Notes under the pieces: generated by a model
The model's database searches: none
The model's input: the letters and a program-made list of their open reading frames with translations, nothing else
What the model was told of the DNA's origin: nothing
Position numbers and translations under genes: made by a program
Origin: Lujinxingia vulgaris
GTDB lineage: Bacteria > Myxococcota_A > Bradymonadia > Bradymonadales > Bradymonadaceae
Assembly (NCBI RefSeq): GCF_007997015.1
Contig: NZ_VOSM01000005.1
Coordinates: forward strand, 1 to 64,000
Length of the DNA stretch: 64,000 nucleotides
Reading direction: 5' to 3'
Shown here: one piece after another, positions 24,618 to 34,126 of the stretch
Numbering within the stretch: the stretch's first letter is position 1
How the letters are laid out: each line of letters begins with the position of its first letter

Positions 24618-25424
24618 TCACCAGAGCATCATCGTCCAGGCCTCCCCAAAAAGCTCAAACGCCAGATAAACGTGGTCGATCCAGCCGTTGGCCGCCGCGC
24701 CAATCAGCCCCATCCACACCCCGGAGAGGATCAGCCCCGCGGCCACAAGCCACGTGGAAGCCGCGCGCAGACGCCCGCCCAACAGGCTCGAGCCGCTGGC
24801 CGCGGCCATCAAGACCGGCGTGGTCATCGCCACCAGCAGCACCATCACCCCGGCGCCGTGCCAGGGGCTGGCGGTGGCCGCAGCGATGCTCAACACCCAG
24901 AACATCAGCATGCAGGGCAAAAGCCCCATCATCAGCCCCATCACCCCCATCTTCAGCCAGCGGTTCTTTGGCGCCAGACGCATCGCCCGCTGCAAAAGCC
25001 CGCCGCTCAAGCCCGCGACCTTTGCGCCCAGCCGGCCGCCCACCCCCGCGCTCCGATAGCGCGCCGGCAACAACTTCCACAATCCGGCGGCCACCAGCAC
25101 CGCCGCCACCACCAGCCCGGCGGTCTGCGTCATCCCCCGCACCCAGCCCTGGGCCATCGCCCCCAGCGCGCCCGCCCCCGCACCCATCGCCGCATACGTC
25201 AGCGCTCGCCCCCCCTGGTAGCTGAGTACCCCGGCCGAGGCCTTCATCACGCGCCGGGCCGGCGTCGGCTCGCTCCACGCCCCGGTCGTCGCCGTGAGGC
25301 TCGCCAGGATCGGCCCACACATCCCCGCGCAGTGCAGGCTCACCCAGATCACCCCCACGCCCAGCACCTGCGCATAAAAAGGCGCGACCTGCGCCCACGC
25401 CCCGACCTCTGCCACCTCGCTCAT
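24618..25424 (-). CDS. SafE/UreH-like membrane protein next to the cbb3 locus
   Basis: A 268-residue integral membrane protein with about six hydrophobic helices and the signature SLHCAGMCGPI near residue 31. This is the hallmark of the TauE/SafE-like (UreH_2) proteins that accompany cbb3 oxidase assembly genes. The family is thought to take part in copper or thiol handling for oxidase maturation. A second proline-cysteine motif (GLLPCMLMFW near residue 167) sits in another helix. The ATG at 25424 is used because AAGGAG lies 5 bases upstream of it. It diverges from ccoNO, consistent with a role in that system, but the transported substrate is unproven. Confidence 0.8.
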   Translation of the reverse strand: MSEVAEVGAWAQVAPFYAQVLGVGVIWVSLHCAGMCGPILASLTATTGAWSEPTPARRVMKASAGVLSYQGGRALTYAAMGAGAGALGAMAQGWVRGMTQTAGLVVAAVLVAAGLWKLLPARYRSAGVGGRLGAKVAGLSGGLLQRAMRLAPKNRWLKMGVMGLMMGLLPCMLMFWVLSIAAATASPWHGAGVMVLLVAMTTPVLMAAASGSSLLGGRLRAASTWLVAAGLILSGVWMGLIGAAANGWIDHVYLAFELFGEAWTMMLW

Positions 25425-25698
25425 CCTCACTCCTTACGCGCGAGTCTCACCCGAAGCCCGTGCTCCGGTCCATCGCGCGTTCGCACTGCAAGCGGCGCGC
25501 CACACCCACGGCCGCCCCGCACGCCCTACCTAACCACTCCCGCGGCGTTACGAATCCCTACGCCTCCATCTTTGCGCTGCGCACTTTCTGCGCATACGAT
25601 GGGTCACACGCACTTTTTGCACGCCTGAAGGTCTATGTGGAGCTCTCAAGGTACCGCACGCACCTTTTTCGCTGCGTCTTTTCGCCACATCGCCCCGC

Positions 25699-25714
25699 TG
25701 GCACGCAACTTGAT
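25699..25714 (+). promoter_or_regulatory. Sigma-54-like promoter candidate upstream of ccoNO
   Basis: TGGCACG followed by CAAC and TTGAT resembles the -24/-12 consensus TGGCAC-N5-TTGCA, but the invariant -12 GC is GA here. The TTGAT is also one half of an FNR/Anr box, without its second half. Tentative. It lies 107 bases before the GTG start, which itself has a perfect AGGAGGT ribosome binding site. The rest of the 25425-25820 gap holds no recognisable gene. Confidence 0.3.
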
Positions 25715-25820
25715 AAGCCTTGCGCACGTACCCGCCGGGTGGTTCACCACTCCGGTGTTGATTCCGTGGCAACGACGAGATGCCTTCCCCCCCCCTAAAT
25801 GTTGAGTCCCAGGAGGTCCC

Positions 25821-28073
25821 GTGACTCGAGCGCCATCCCCCCAACAACCCGCTCAGACGCTCGCCCCGGCAGCCACCGAGCGCATCCGCTACGATGATCG
25901 CATCGTGCGGATGTTCGTCATCGCCACCGTCGCCTGGGGCATCATCGGCATGCTCGTCGGCGTCATCCTGGCCCTGCAGCTGGCCTACTTCCCGGCCAAC
26001 GAGCTCGGCAAGTACTTCACCTTCGGACGGCTTCGCCCGCTGCATACCAACGCGGTGATCTTTGCCTTCGCCGGAAACGCCATCTTCGCTGCGGTCTACT
26101 ACTCGACCCAGCGCCTGGTGAAAGCCCGCATGTTCAGCGACCTGATGAGCAAGCTCCACTTCTGGGGCTGGCAGGCCATCATTGTGGCTGCCGCCATCAC
26201 GCTACCGATGGGCTTTACCCAGACCAAAGAATACGCGGAGTTGGAGTGGCCCATCGCGCTGGCCATCACCGTGGTGTGGGTGATCTTCGCGGCGAACTTC
26301 TTTATGACGCTCAAGCACCGCCGCGAAAAACACATCTACGTGGCCATCTGGTTCTACATCGCCACGATCATCACCGTGGCTGTGCTGCACATCGTCAACA
26401 ACCTGGCCATCCCGGTGGGGCTCTTTAAGAGCTACTCGATCTTTGCTGGCGTCCAGGACGCGATGATCCAGTGGTGGTACGGCCACAACGCGGTGGCGTT
26501 CGTGCTCACCACCCCCTTCCTGGGCCTGATGTATTACTTCCTGCCCAAGGCGGCCAACCGCCCGATCTACTCCTACAAGCTCTCCATTCTGCACTTCTGG
26601 TCGCTGGTCTTCATCTACATCTGGGCCGGCCCGCACCACCTCCACTACACCTCGCTCCCGCAGTGGGCCTCCACCCTGGGGATGGTCTTCTCGGTGATGC
26701 TCTGGATGCCTAGCTGGGGCGGCATGATCAACGGCCTGTTCACCCTGCGCGGCGCCTGGGACAAGGTGCGCACCGATCCTGTTCTGAAGTTCTTCGTGGT
26801 CGGCATCACCTTCTACGGCATGGCCACCTTCGAGGGTCCGCTGATGAGCGTGAAGCTCGTCAACTCCCTGAGCCACTACACCGACTGGACGATTGCCCAC
26901 GTGCACGCCGCCGCGCTCGGTTGGAACGGCTTTATGACCTTCGGCATGATCTACTGGCTGGCCCCGCGCCTCTGGCAGACCAAACTCCACTCCACTCGCC
27001 TTGCCAACGCCCACTTCTGGCTGGCGACCGTCGGCATCCTCCTCTACATCGTCGCGATGTACAGCGCCGGCATCACCCAGGGTCTTATGTGGCGCGCCTT
27101 CGATGAGACCGGGCGCCTGATGTACCCGGACTTCATGGAGACGGTCGTCGCGATTGTGCCCATGTACTGGGTGCGCCTTATCGGCGGCTCGATCTACCTG
27201 ATCGCCACCTGCCTGGGCGGCTACAACCTGATCATGACCGCGCGCACCGCGCCCAAAAACCTCGAAGACCCGGAAGCTGTGGTCCCCGCTGCGCTTCCCA
27301 AACCCAGCGTTAAGAGCAGCCCCATCCTGGCCACGCCGGCCGGCGAGCAGGCCAACATCGACGACGCCCTCTACCGTCTTCAGGAGAAGTTCAAGGGGGG
27401 CTGGCACCGTATGCTCGAAGGTTGGCCGCTGGTCTTCACCATTCTGACCACGGTGGCCATCCTGGTGGGCTCGATCATCGAGATTGTACCGATGCTGCTC
27501 ATCCGCTCCTCGGTGCCCACCATCGCCGCCTTGAAGCCTTATACCCCGCTGGAGCTTGAGGGGCGCGACCTCTACATCGCCGAGGGCTGCCACACCTGCC
27601 ACTCCCAGCAGGTCCGCCCGATGGTCGATGAGATCGAGCGTTATGGCGAGTACTCCAAGCCCGGCGAGGGCGTCTACGACCACCCCTTCCTCTGGGGCTC
27701 CAAGCGCACCGGGCCGGATCTGGCGCGGGTTGGCGGCAAGTACAACCACTTCTGGCATTACCGCCACATGATCGACCCACGCTCGACCAACACCCGCTCG
27801 ATCATGCCCGCCTACCCGCACCTGGAGACCGACGAGCTCGACCTCTCCAAGACCCAGACCAAGATCGAAACCATGATCTTCCTGGGCGTGCCCTACACCC
27901 CCGAGGAGGCCGAAAACGCGGTGGAAGACGCCCGCGCGCAGGCCGCTCAGATCGCTCAAGAACTCCATGAGCAGGGCGGTCCCGAGGGCCTTGAGAACAG
28001 CGACCTCATCGCGCTGATCGCCTACCTGCAACGCCTGGGCACCGACATCTCTAACGCCGAAGGAGCCGACTGA
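25821..28073 (+). CDS. ccoNO: cbb3-type cytochrome c oxidase, fused subunits I and II (CcoNO)
   Basis: Terminal oxidase of high oxygen affinity in the inner membrane. Residues ~25-480 are CcoN: about 12 membrane helices with haem b and CuB histidines in [30 protein letters not shown] and [15 protein letters not shown]. Residues ~535-745 are CcoO: one membrane helix ([20 protein letters not shown]), then the c-type haem site CHTCH near residue 592 and the distal Met region MPAYPHL. The fusion in one reading frame is unambiguous (no stop or restart between the modules; linker residues ~480-535). Separate ccoN and ccoO are the more common arrangement, but fusions are known. The start is GTG with the best Shine-Dalgarno in the window. 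Confidence 0.94.
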   Translation: MTRAPSPQQPAQTLAPAATERIRYDDRIVRMFVIATVAWGIIGMLVGVILALQLAYFPANELGKYFTFGRLRPLHTNAVIFAFAGNAIFAAVYYSTQRLVKARMFSDLMSKLHFWGWQAIIVAAAITLPMGFTQTKEYAELEWPIALAITVVWVIFAANFFMTLKHRREKHIYVAIWFYIATIITVAVLHIVNNLAIPVGLFKSYSIFAGVQDAMIQWWYGHNAVAFVLTTPFLGLMYYFLPKAANRPIYSYKLSILHFWSLVFIYIWAGPHHLHYTSLPQWASTLGMVFSVMLWMPSWGGMINGLFTLRGAWDKVRTDPVLKFFVVGITFYGMATFEGPLMSVKLVNSLSHYTDWTIAHVHAAALGWNGFMTFGMIYWLAPRLWQTKLHSTRLANAHFWLATVGILLYIVAMYSAGITQGLMWRAFDETGRLMYPDFMETVVAIVPMYWVRLIGGSIYLIATCLGGYNLIMTARTAPKNLEDPEAVVPAALPKPSVKSSPILATPAGEQANIDDALYRLQEKFKGGWHRMLEGWPLVFTILTTVAILVGSIIEIVPMLLIRSSVPTIAALKPYTPLELEGRDLYIAEGCHTCHSQQVRPMVDEIERYGEYSKPGEGVYDHPFLWGSKRTGPDLARVGGKYNHFWHYRHMIDPRSTNTRSIMPAYPHLETDELDLSKTQTKIETMIFLGVPYTPEEAENAVEDARAQAAQIAQELHEQGGPEGLENSDLIALIAYLQRLGTDISNAEGAD

Positions 28074-28258
28074 TGCGACGTGAGATCATGGAAGCCGCCG
28101 GCCTGGAGGCCTTTGCCGAGGTCGGCCTCATCCTCTTCGTCATCGCCTTTGCGCTGATCGTGCTGCGGGCCCTCTTCGCTCACAAAGAAGAGCTCAACCA
28201 CGCCCAACACCTCCCCCTGGAGGACGGCACCCTCGACGGCCAGGAGTCCCCCCAATGA
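28073..28258 (+). CDS. ccoQ: cbb3 oxidase small subunit CcoQ-like
   Basis: A 61-residue single-helix membrane protein (FAEVGLILFVIAFALIVLRALF) with a short polar tail. CcoQ stabilises the CcoNOP complex. Its ATG overlaps the ccoNO stop by one base (TGATG). The sequence is too short to assign by motif; position and topology carry the call. It overlaps ccoP by 4 bases. Confidence 0.82.
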   Translation: MRREIMEAAGLEAFAEVGLILFVIAFALIVLRALFAHKEELNHAQHLPLEDGTLDGQESPQ

Positions 28259-28791
28259 GTGAATCTACCCCCCAGAGCTCCGCTCCCGAACAGGATGTGC
28301 TCCTGGACCACGACTACGACGGCATCCAGGAGTACGACAACCCGATGCCCGGCTGGTGGCTGGCGATCTTCTACGTGACCATTGTCTGGTCGGTCTTCTA
28401 CGTGGTGGCCTTAGGCCTGGACTTTATCGACGACTACGACGCCCAGCTCACCCAGGCCTCGCGCCAGCTGGAGACCACGCGCAACGCCTTTGCCGCAGCC
28501 ACTCCGCCGGTGGACGAGGCGATGCTCAGCGCGCTGCTCGAAGATCCGGAGGCCATCGCACGCGGCTCGGAGGTCTACTCCGGCACCTGCGCCCCCTGCC
28601 ACGGCGCCAACCACGAGGGCGGGGTCGGCCCGGTGCTCACCGATGAGGAGTGGATCCACGGCGGCACCCTGCCCGAGATCTACGCCACCATCCGCGACGG
28701 CGTGCCCGAAAACGGCATGCCCCCCTGGGGGCCGGTGCTGCGTCAGGAAGACGTCGCCGCGCTGACCGCCTACATCGCCTCGCTGCAATAG
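28255..28791 (+). CDS. ccoP: cbb3 oxidase subunit III, one-haem form (CcoP)
   Basis: Membrane-anchored cytochrome c feeding electrons to CcoNO. The N-terminus has the CcoP_N features: HDYDGIQEYDNPMPGWW near residue 20, then a membrane helix (LAIFYVTIVWSVFYVVAL). Only one haem-attachment motif, CAPCHG (residues ~110-115), is present, with the Met ligand region near MPPWG (residue ~158). Most CcoP proteins carry two CxxCH domains and about 290-310 residues; this is 178 with no sign of a frameshift downstream. Start overlaps ccoQ by ATGA. Followed by a terminator hairpin. Confidence 0.88.
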   Translation: MSESTPQSSAPEQDVLLDHDYDGIQEYDNPMPGWWLAIFYVTIVWSVFYVVALGLDFIDDYDAQLTQASRQLETTRNAFAAATPPVDEAMLSALLEDPEAIARGSEVYSGTCAPCHGANHEGGVGPVLTDEEWIHGGTLPEIYATIRDGVPENGMPPWGPVLRQEDVAALTAYIASLQ

Positions 28792-28809
28792 CGCGCCAGG
28801 CTCCCTTGT

Positions 28810-28850
28810 TGACGCCGTGCGGGTCGACGGCGTCAGATCTTTCTTTTCTT
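28810..28850 (+). terminator. Terminator after ccoP
   Basis: TGACGCCGT (28810-28818) pairs with ACGGCGTCA (28827-28835) around an 8-base loop and is followed by a T-rich tract (GATCTTTCTTTTCTTT). It would separate ccoNOQP from ccoGHIS transcripts or act as a partial terminator. Confidence 0.7.
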
Positions 28851-28865
28851 TGCGCAGTAACCCTG

Positions 28866-28903
28866 GTCTTCCCCGGCCGCCTCTTAGAGCGGTCGGGGAA
28901 GAC
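28866..28903. repeat. 15-bp inverted repeat between ccoP and ccoG
   Basis: GTCTTCCCCGGCCGC (28866-28880) and GCGGTCGGGGAAGAC (28889-28903), one G-T pair, 8-base loop. No T-run follows, so it looks like a stable leader or RNA-stability hairpin rather than a terminator. It ends 30 bases before the chosen ccoG start. Confidence 0.6.
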
Positions 28904-28932
28904 CTCCCCTCTCGTCGATGACGAGGTCTATG

Positions 28933-30366
28933 ATGAGCACCCCTCCCATTCTCGAATCCCCCGAAGCCGTCCTCTCCACCATGGACAAAGACGGCTCTCG
29001 CCGCTGGATCTACCCCACCTTAAGCCCGGGCCGCTTTCTCAACGCCCGGCGCGTGGTGGGCTTTTTGCTCATCGCGTTTTTCGTCGCGCTGCCCTGGATC
29101 AAGATCGCCGACAAGCCGGCGATCTTCCTCAACATCACCGGCGGTGAGTTCACCTTCTTCGGGCTGACACTGCACTCGACCGACACCGTGCTCCTGATGA
29201 TCTTTATGCTCATCATCCTCTTGAGCGTCTTCTTCTTCACGGCGCTCTTCGGGCGAGTGTGGTGCGGGTGGGGGTGTCCGCAGACGGTGTATCTGGAGCT
29301 TGTGTTTCGCCCGATTGAGCGGCTCATCGAAGGGAAAGAAAGCGCGCGCCGAAGGCGCGACGCCGGGCCCATGACCCCGGAGAAGTTCGCCCGCAAAGCG
29401 GTCAAGCTGGCCGTCTTCACGCTGCTCTCGCTCTTTCTGGCGCACACCTTTGTGGCTTACTTCGTGAGCTGGCCCGAGCTCCTGCGCTGGATGACCCTTA
29501 GCCCGGCCCAGCACCCCGGCTATTTTGCGACCATGGCCATCACCACCGCCCTGGTGCTCTTTGACTTCGGCTATTTCCGCGAGCAGATGTGCACCATCAC
29601 CTGCCCTTACGCCCGCTTTCAGTCGGTGCTGATGGACCGCGATTCGCTGATTGTCAGCTACGACCCGGGGCGCGGCGAGCCCCGCGGGCGCCGGCTCAGG
29701 TCGAAAGGTCCCATCGATCTGGAGAATCCGCAGGCGCGCCTGGGCGACTGCATCGACTGCGGGGCGTGTGTGCGCACCTGCCCCACCGGCATCGACATCC
29801 GCGACGGCCTGCAGATGGAGTGCGTCTCGTGCACCCAGTGCGTCGACGCCTGCGACGCGATCATGGACGCCATCGACAAGCCCCGCGGGCTGATCCGTTA
29901 CACCTCCGAGAACGCCATTGAGAACAAGCCCACCCGTGTGCTGCGCCCGCGCCTGATGGCCTACGGCGTAGCGCTGGTGGTGCTCAGCACGCTCTTTGTG
30001 GCGCTCATCGGCCAGCGCCAGCCCCTGGAGGTCGACATCGGGCGCATGCCCGGACCGGCCTTTACCGAGCTTGCAGACGGTCAGATCGCCAACCGCCTGC
30101 GCATTCGCCTGCGTAACCGCACCGGCGAGGATCGCCAGGCCACCCTGCGCGTCACCGAGCCTGAAGGTGCGAGCGTGCGTGTGGTCGGCCCGCAGACCAT
30201 CGCGCTTGAGGCTGGCGAACTCACGCGCGTGGAGGTCTGGACGACCGCCCCGCCGGCATCCTTGCCCGGCGGCTCAGCCACCGCCACCTTTGAGATCCTC
30301 ATCGAGGGCGAGCCCTGGGCCACCTCGAGCTTCCCGCTTTTGGGACCCACCTCCCCTGGAGACTGA
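28933..30366 (+). CDS. ccoG: Cytochrome c oxidase accessory protein CcoG
   Basis: Membrane Fe-S protein (FixG/RdxA) that reduces Cu(II) for cbb3 assembly. Visible motifs: CGWGCPQTVYLE near residue 110, CTITCPYARFQ near residue 219 and a dicluster ferredoxin CIDCGACVRTCPTGID and CVSCTQCVDAC (residues ~271-312). Hydrophobic helices lie at residues ~32-52, ~75-97, ~155-175 and ~330-350. The C-terminal domain is the expected immunoglobulin-like CcoG_C fold. The frame opens at ATG 28918, but GAGG spaced 6 bases before ATG 28933 makes that the likelier start. It begins the ccoGHIS accessory set, with fixH two bases later. Confidence 0.92.
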   Translation: MSTPPILESPEAVLSTMDKDGSRRWIYPTLSPGRFLNARRVVGFLLIAFFVALPWIKIADKPAIFLNITGGEFTFFGLTLHSTDTVLLMIFMLIILLSVFFFTALFGRVWCGWGCPQTVYLELVFRPIERLIEGKESARRRRDAGPMTPEKFARKAVKLAVFTLLSLFLAHTFVAYFVSWPELLRWMTLSPAQHPGYFATMAITTALVLFDFGYFREQMCTITCPYARFQSVLMDRDSLIVSYDPGRGEPRGRRLRSKGPIDLENPQARLGDCIDCGACVRTCPTGIDIRDGLQMECVSCTQCVDACDAIMDAIDKPRGLIRYTSENAIENKPTRVLRPRLMAYGVALVVLSTLFVALIGQRQPLEVDIGRMPGPAFTELADGQIANRLRIRLRNRTGEDRQATLRVTEPEGASVRVVGPQTIALEAGELTRVEVWTTAPPASLPGGSATATFEILIEGEPWATSSFPLLGPTSPGD

Positions 30367-30367
30367 T

Positions 30368-30841
30368 ATGCTCTCGATCCCCTCACACATCTTCTGGCCG
30401 GGTTTTATCATCGCGATCCTGGGCATCTGCATGGGCTCGGGCATGTCGATCATCGTGGCCTCGGCCTCCGACGGCGGCCCGCGCATTGTGCCGGACTACT
30501 ACGAACGCGCGGTGGCCTGGGATGAGTCGGTGGCTACTGATGAAGCCTCCCGTGAGCTGGGGTGGACGGTGGCCCTGAGCGTCAACGACGAGCGCGCCGA
30601 AGTCGCCGTACGCGACCGCCAGGGCCAACCTCTTACGCTCAGCGGCAGCGCGAGCTTTCGGTTGGCCTCCGACGTAGAGCCCCGCGCCACCGTCCCGCTC
30701 ATCGCTCGCCCCGACGGCCAGCCCGGCCACTACATTCTTGCGGACGCCCCGCTTGCGCCGGGCGTCTGGGATGTGACGCTGCATCTTCAGAGCGGTGAGA
30801 CCACCTACGAGCGCACCCACCGGGTGGAGAGGTCCCCATGA
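30368..30841 (+). CDS. ccoH: FixH family protein (CcoH)
   Basis: Needed for cbb3 oxidase assembly. The 157-residue protein has one N-terminal membrane helix (IFWPGFIIAILGICMGSGMSIIVASA) and a periplasmic beta-rich domain with the FixH-like features WTVALSVND and GVWDVTLHLQSGETTYERTHRV. Frame and overlap (ATGA with ccoI) are consistent. FixH-type proteins are variable, so position supports the name as much as sequence does. Confidence 0.85.
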   Translation: MLSIPSHIFWPGFIIAILGICMGSGMSIIVASASDGGPRIVPDYYERAVAWDESVATDEASRELGWTVALSVNDERAEVAVRDRQGQPLTLSGSASFRLASDVEPRATVPLIARPDGQPGHYILADAPLAPGVWDVTLHLQSGETTYERTHRVERSP

Positions 30842-33426
30842 CCCAACCTTCGTCGGTCCCCTGCGCGCACTGCGGGCTGCCGGCACCGCCGCCCCCCGCG
30901 GGCGCGCCCGAAGATGCCCCGAGCTTCTGCTGTGTGGGCTGTCACTCCGTCTACCTGGCCTTGCACGAGTCCGGGCTCGATAGCTTTTATCAGCTTCGCG
31001 ACACCTGGAGCAGCGATCCGCAGCCGGCGCAGGCCCCCGATGTGGCCGCCGAGCTCGCGCCGCTGCTCGACTCCGAAGCCTTCTTAAACGAACACGCACG
31101 CCAGCACGAAGACGGCAGCTTAAGCGCCCGGCTGCACCTCGAAGGGGTGCATTGTGCCGGATGCGTCTGGCTCATCGAGCGCCTCCCCGAGCTGATGGAC
31201 GGAGTCTTGAGCGCGCGCCTGGATTTAACCCGCGGGCTGCTCTCGTTGCGCTGGGATCCGGCGCAGGTGCGCCTCTCCCAGGTCGGCCAGGCGCTGGCGC
31301 GCTTTGGCTACCGCGCCCACCCGCTGCGCGCCGACCAGCGCGAAGTTCGCAACCAGGGCTTAGGCCGCCTGCTCACCCGCGTGGGCATCAGCTGGGCGGT
31401 GGCGATGAACACGATGATCTTCGCCATCGCCGAGTACGCAGGCTTAAGCGCCCTCTCGGATGCCGGGCTGCACACCACGATGCGCTGGCTCAGCTTAGGC
31501 TTGAGCGTGGTGGCGATGTTCGTCGGCGGATCGATCTTTTTTCGCCGCGCCTGGGCCTCCTTGCGCACCGCCTTCTCGCAGAAGTTAAGTACCGGGCTTA
31601 CCCACCTCTCCATCGACGTGCCCATCGCCTTAGGGATCGGCGTGGGCTGGATCCATTCGGTCTACAACACCGTGTGGGGCCAGGGCGACGTGTGGTTCGA
31701 CTCGCTCACCGTGCTCATCGCCGCGTTGCTCAGCGCGCGTTATCTGCAACTGAGGGGTAACGCGCGCGCCGCCGATGCCGCCGAGCGCCTCTACTCACTG
31801 CTCCCGCGCAGCGCGCGCTTGCTTCGCCGCGCCGACGAGCCCACCTCCCAGCTCCGAGAGCGCGCCGAAGCCGTGCTCGCAACCTCCCTGCGTCCGGGCG
31901 ACCTCATCGAAGTTCGCACCGGTGATGTCGTCGCCGCCGACGGCGTGGTGACCCTCGGCCGCAGCGAAGTTCTACGCGCCCTGCTCACCGGCGAGTCGCG
32001 ACCGGAGAAGATCGCCCCGGGGCAGGTGATTGAAGCCGGCGTCACCAACCTCGGCGCCCTCTTGCACGTCGAGGTGCGCGCCACCGCCGAAGAGACCCGC
32101 GTGGGCAAACTCCTGCGCTGGATCGAAGATCATCAAAGTCAGCGCGCGCCCATCGTGCAGCTCGCCGACCGCCTGGGGGGCATCTTCGTGCTCGCGGTGC
32201 TGGGCGCCGCCCTGCTCACCGCGCTGGTCTGGGCGCTGGTTGAGCCCTCGCGCGCCATCCCCAACGCCGTGGCCCTGCTGGTGATCTCGTGTCCCTGCGC
32301 GCTGGGCATGGCCACGCCGCTCGCGATGAGCGTGGGCGCCGGTCGCGCTGCGCGCCGCGGCGTGCACATCAAAAACGACGACGTCATTGAGGCCCTCGAC
32401 CACCTCACGGATCTGATCTTCGATAAGACCGGCACGCTGACCGTGGGTCAGCCCACCGTCGCCGCCCTTGAGGGCGACGAGGAGGCGCTGCACCTTGCCA
32501 GCGCGCTGGAGTCGCACTCCAGCCACCCGCTGGCCCGCGCGCTGGTGGCGGCCGCGCCGCCGCAAGCCGGCTTCGCACCGCTCCCCACCCGCGAGGTCGA
32601 GGAGCACACCGGGCGCGGCATCACCGGTCGGGTCGGCGAGCAACGCGTGGCGGTGGGGCGCCCGGATTGGCAACTTCCCGAGGATCATCGCTGGCGGGTG
32701 CGCGCCTCGGAGTTCGCCGCCCGGGGACTTACCCCCCTGGTGGTGATGGTCGATGAGGAGCCGCGCCTGCTGCTGGGTCTGGGCGACCGCCTGCGCCCGG
32801 GCGCCACCGAGCTTGTGGCGCGCCTGGGTCAACGTGGCGTGCGTGTGCATCTGGTCTCCGGCGATCACCCGGAGCTTGTGGCTCGCGTCGGCGAAGAGCT
32901 CGGCATCGACAACGCCCGGGTCCGCGGGGGCGCCAGCCCCGAAGATAAGGTCGCCATCATTGAGGCCCTTCGAGACGTTCACCCCGACGCCACCGTCGCC
33001 ATGATCGGCGACGGGGTCAACGACGCCGCCGCGCTGCAGGCCGCCCACGTCGGCGTGGCCGTCTACGGCGGGTCCGAGGCCAGCCTCCAGGCCGCCGACA
33101 TCTTCCTGATGCGCCAGGGCCTGACCCCCATCGAAGATCTCCTCGACGGCTCCTCCATCATCATGCGCACCGTGCGTCGAAACCTCACGGGCTCGGCCAT
33201 CTACAACGTCTTCGGCGTGAGCCTGGCCGCCCTCGGGCTGGTCTCCCCCCTTGTAGCCGCGCTGCTCATGCCGATAAGCTCACTGGCGGTGGTCGCCTCC
33301 TCGCTCTCCCAGCGATCCTTTGAGCCGCGTCCCCCCCGAAGCGCATCGCCGGACGCGGCCAACGCCGCCTCCCCTGCCCCCGCGCCGCAAACGCCCTCCC
33401 CCCTTGCCCGGGAGTCTGCCGCATGA
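30838..33426 (+). CDS. ccoI: Copper-translocating P1B-type ATPase CcoI
   Basis: Exports copper to the periplasm for the CuB site of cbb3 oxidase (FixI/CopA2). The 862-residue protein begins with a Cys-rich metal-binding region (CAHCGLP and CCVGC, residues ~8-40). An HMA-like domain with GVHCAGC near residue 101 follows, then eight membrane helices with the ion-binding SCPCAL near residue 486. Catalytic motifs are TGESRPE, DKTGTLT, the P1B HP in SHSSHPLA and GDGVNDAAAL. Everything expected is present. The C-terminus has a Pro/Ala-rich extension. ATGA overlaps join it to ccoH upstream and ccoS downstream. Confidence 0.94.
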   Translation: MTQPSSVPCAHCGLPAPPPPAGAPEDAPSFCCVGCHSVYLALHESGLDSFYQLRDTWSSDPQPAQAPDVAAELAPLLDSEAFLNEHARQHEDGSLSARLHLEGVHCAGCVWLIERLPELMDGVLSARLDLTRGLLSLRWDPAQVRLSQVGQALARFGYRAHPLRADQREVRNQGLGRLLTRVGISWAVAMNTMIFAIAEYAGLSALSDAGLHTTMRWLSLGLSVVAMFVGGSIFFRRAWASLRTAFSQKLSTGLTHLSIDVPIALGIGVGWIHSVYNTVWGQGDVWFDSLTVLIAALLSARYLQLRGNARAADAAERLYSLLPRSARLLRRADEPTSQLRERAEAVLATSLRPGDLIEVRTGDVVAADGVVTLGRSEVLRALLTGESRPEKIAPGQVIEAGVTNLGALLHVEVRATAEETRVGKLLRWIEDHQSQRAPIVQLADRLGGIFVLAVLGAALLTALVWALVEPSRAIPNAVALLVISCPCALGMATPLAMSVGAGRAARRGVHIKNDDVIEALDHLTDLIFDKTGTLTVGQPTVAALEGDEEALHLASALESHSSHPLARALVAAAPPQAGFAPLPTREVEEHTGRGITGRVGEQRVAVGRPDWQLPEDHRWRVRASEFAARGLTPLVVMVDEEPRLLLGLGDRLRPGATELVARLGQRGVRVHLVSGDHPELVARVGEELGIDNARVRGGASPEDKVAIIEALRDVHPDATVAMIGDGVNDAAALQAAHVGVAVYGGSEASLQAADIFLMRQGLTPIEDLLDGSSIIMRTVRRNLTGSAIYNVFGVSLAALGLVSPLVAALLMPISSLAVVASSLSQRSFEPRPPRSASPDAANAASPAPAPQTPSPLARESAA

Positions 33427-33581
33427 ACATCCTCTACCTGCTCATTCCCCTGGCGCTTGTGCTCACGCTGAGCTCGGTGGCGGCTTTTGTCTGGGCGGTG
33501 CGTCGAGGCCAACTCGATGACCTCGACACCCCCGCCCTTCGACCGCTTTTGGACGACGAGCCCGAGCCGCCCCGGCGTTAG
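33423..33581 (+). CDS. ccoS: cbb3 oxidase assembly protein CcoS
   Basis: A 52-residue single-helix membrane protein, MNILYLLIPLALVLTLSS..., with the typical short hydrophobic N-terminus followed by W-A-V-R-R-G-Q-L-D-D-L-D-T-P. The QLDDLDTP motif is characteristic of CcoS and marks it as real despite its size. CcoS is required for cofactor insertion into cbb3 oxidase. The ATG overlaps the ccoI stop (ATGA), closing the operon. Its stop overlaps the end of the convergent TPR gene by 4 bases. Confidence 0.93.
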   Translation: MNILYLLIPLALVLTLSSVAAFVWAVRRGQLDDLDTPALRPLLDDEPEPPRR

Positions 33582-34066
33582 CCCTCGAGCTTCGCCCGAA
33601 GATCGGCCTCGACCTTACGCGCCGCCCGCTGAATCACCTCCAGCTGCGCGCCGGCCCGACGCGTGAGCATATCATGCTCTTCCGGGGCCTTCTCAGGGTC
33701 GTAGCCCATCTCAAAGACCGCCCGCAGCACATCGACCCCCTCGGGCACCTTGCCCGCAAGCACCAGGCACTCGCCGAGGTTGACCAGCGTGTTGCGATCG
33801 GTGTTGTCGATCTCGGCCGCCCGCTGCAACGACTCCAGGGCCTTGAGCAGCCGCCCCTGACGCCGGTACACCACCCCCAGCAGCGCATGCGCCCACGACA
33901 TCGCCGGGCGCATCTTGATCAACTTACCCAATACCTCCTCAGCTCGCCCCAGCTCGCCCTTTTTATAAAAACGCCTGGCCAACTCCTGGGTCTGCGCCGC
34001 CACCAGATCGGGGGCTGCTTCCCAGGCCTGCTCCGTTTCACTCTTGCTCTTCTGCTGCTCACTCAT
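33578..34066 (-). CDS. TPR protein resembling a type III secretion class II chaperone
   Basis: A 162-residue protein with three TPR-type repeats (RFYKKGELGRAEEVLGKLI, AHALLGVVYRRQGRLLKALESLQRA, NLGECLVLAGKVPEGVDVLRAVF). Length, absence of a signal peptide and an N-terminal helical segment before the TPRs match SycD/LcrH-type chaperones of translocator proteins, which are a known TPR subfamily. It lies directly downstream of a hydrophobic secreted-looking protein on the same strand, as SycD-translocator pairs do. A general TPR adaptor is the alternative, because no secretion apparatus genes are in the window. The ATG at 34066 follows a strong AGAGGAG; the frame could start earlier. Confidence 0.68.
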   Translation of the reverse strand: MSEQQKSKSETEQAWEAAPDLVAAQTQELARRFYKKGELGRAEEVLGKLIKMRPAMSWAHALLGVVYRRQGRLLKALESLQRAAEIDNTDRNTLVNLGECLVLAGKVPEGVDVLRAVFEMGYDPEKAPEEHDMLTRRAGAQLEVIQRAARKVEADLRAKLEG

Positions 34067-34126
34067 GGTGAAATCTCCTCTGGCATTCACGTGCAAAGAT
34101 TAAGGGGGGGATCGATCCAGCGCTTA

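Noticed and set aside
25699-25714. A full FNR/Anr box before ccoNO
   Set aside because: Only one TTGAT half-site is present; the expected ATCAA four bases on is missing.
26202-28031. A 609-codon minus-strand frame
   Set aside because: Antisense shadow of ccoNO; composition is Gly/His/Arg/Val with no domain.
28255-28791. CcoP truncated by a frameshift
   Set aside because: No second CxxCH is present in other frames downstream before ccoG, and a terminator hairpin follows the stop, so the one-haem form looks genuine.
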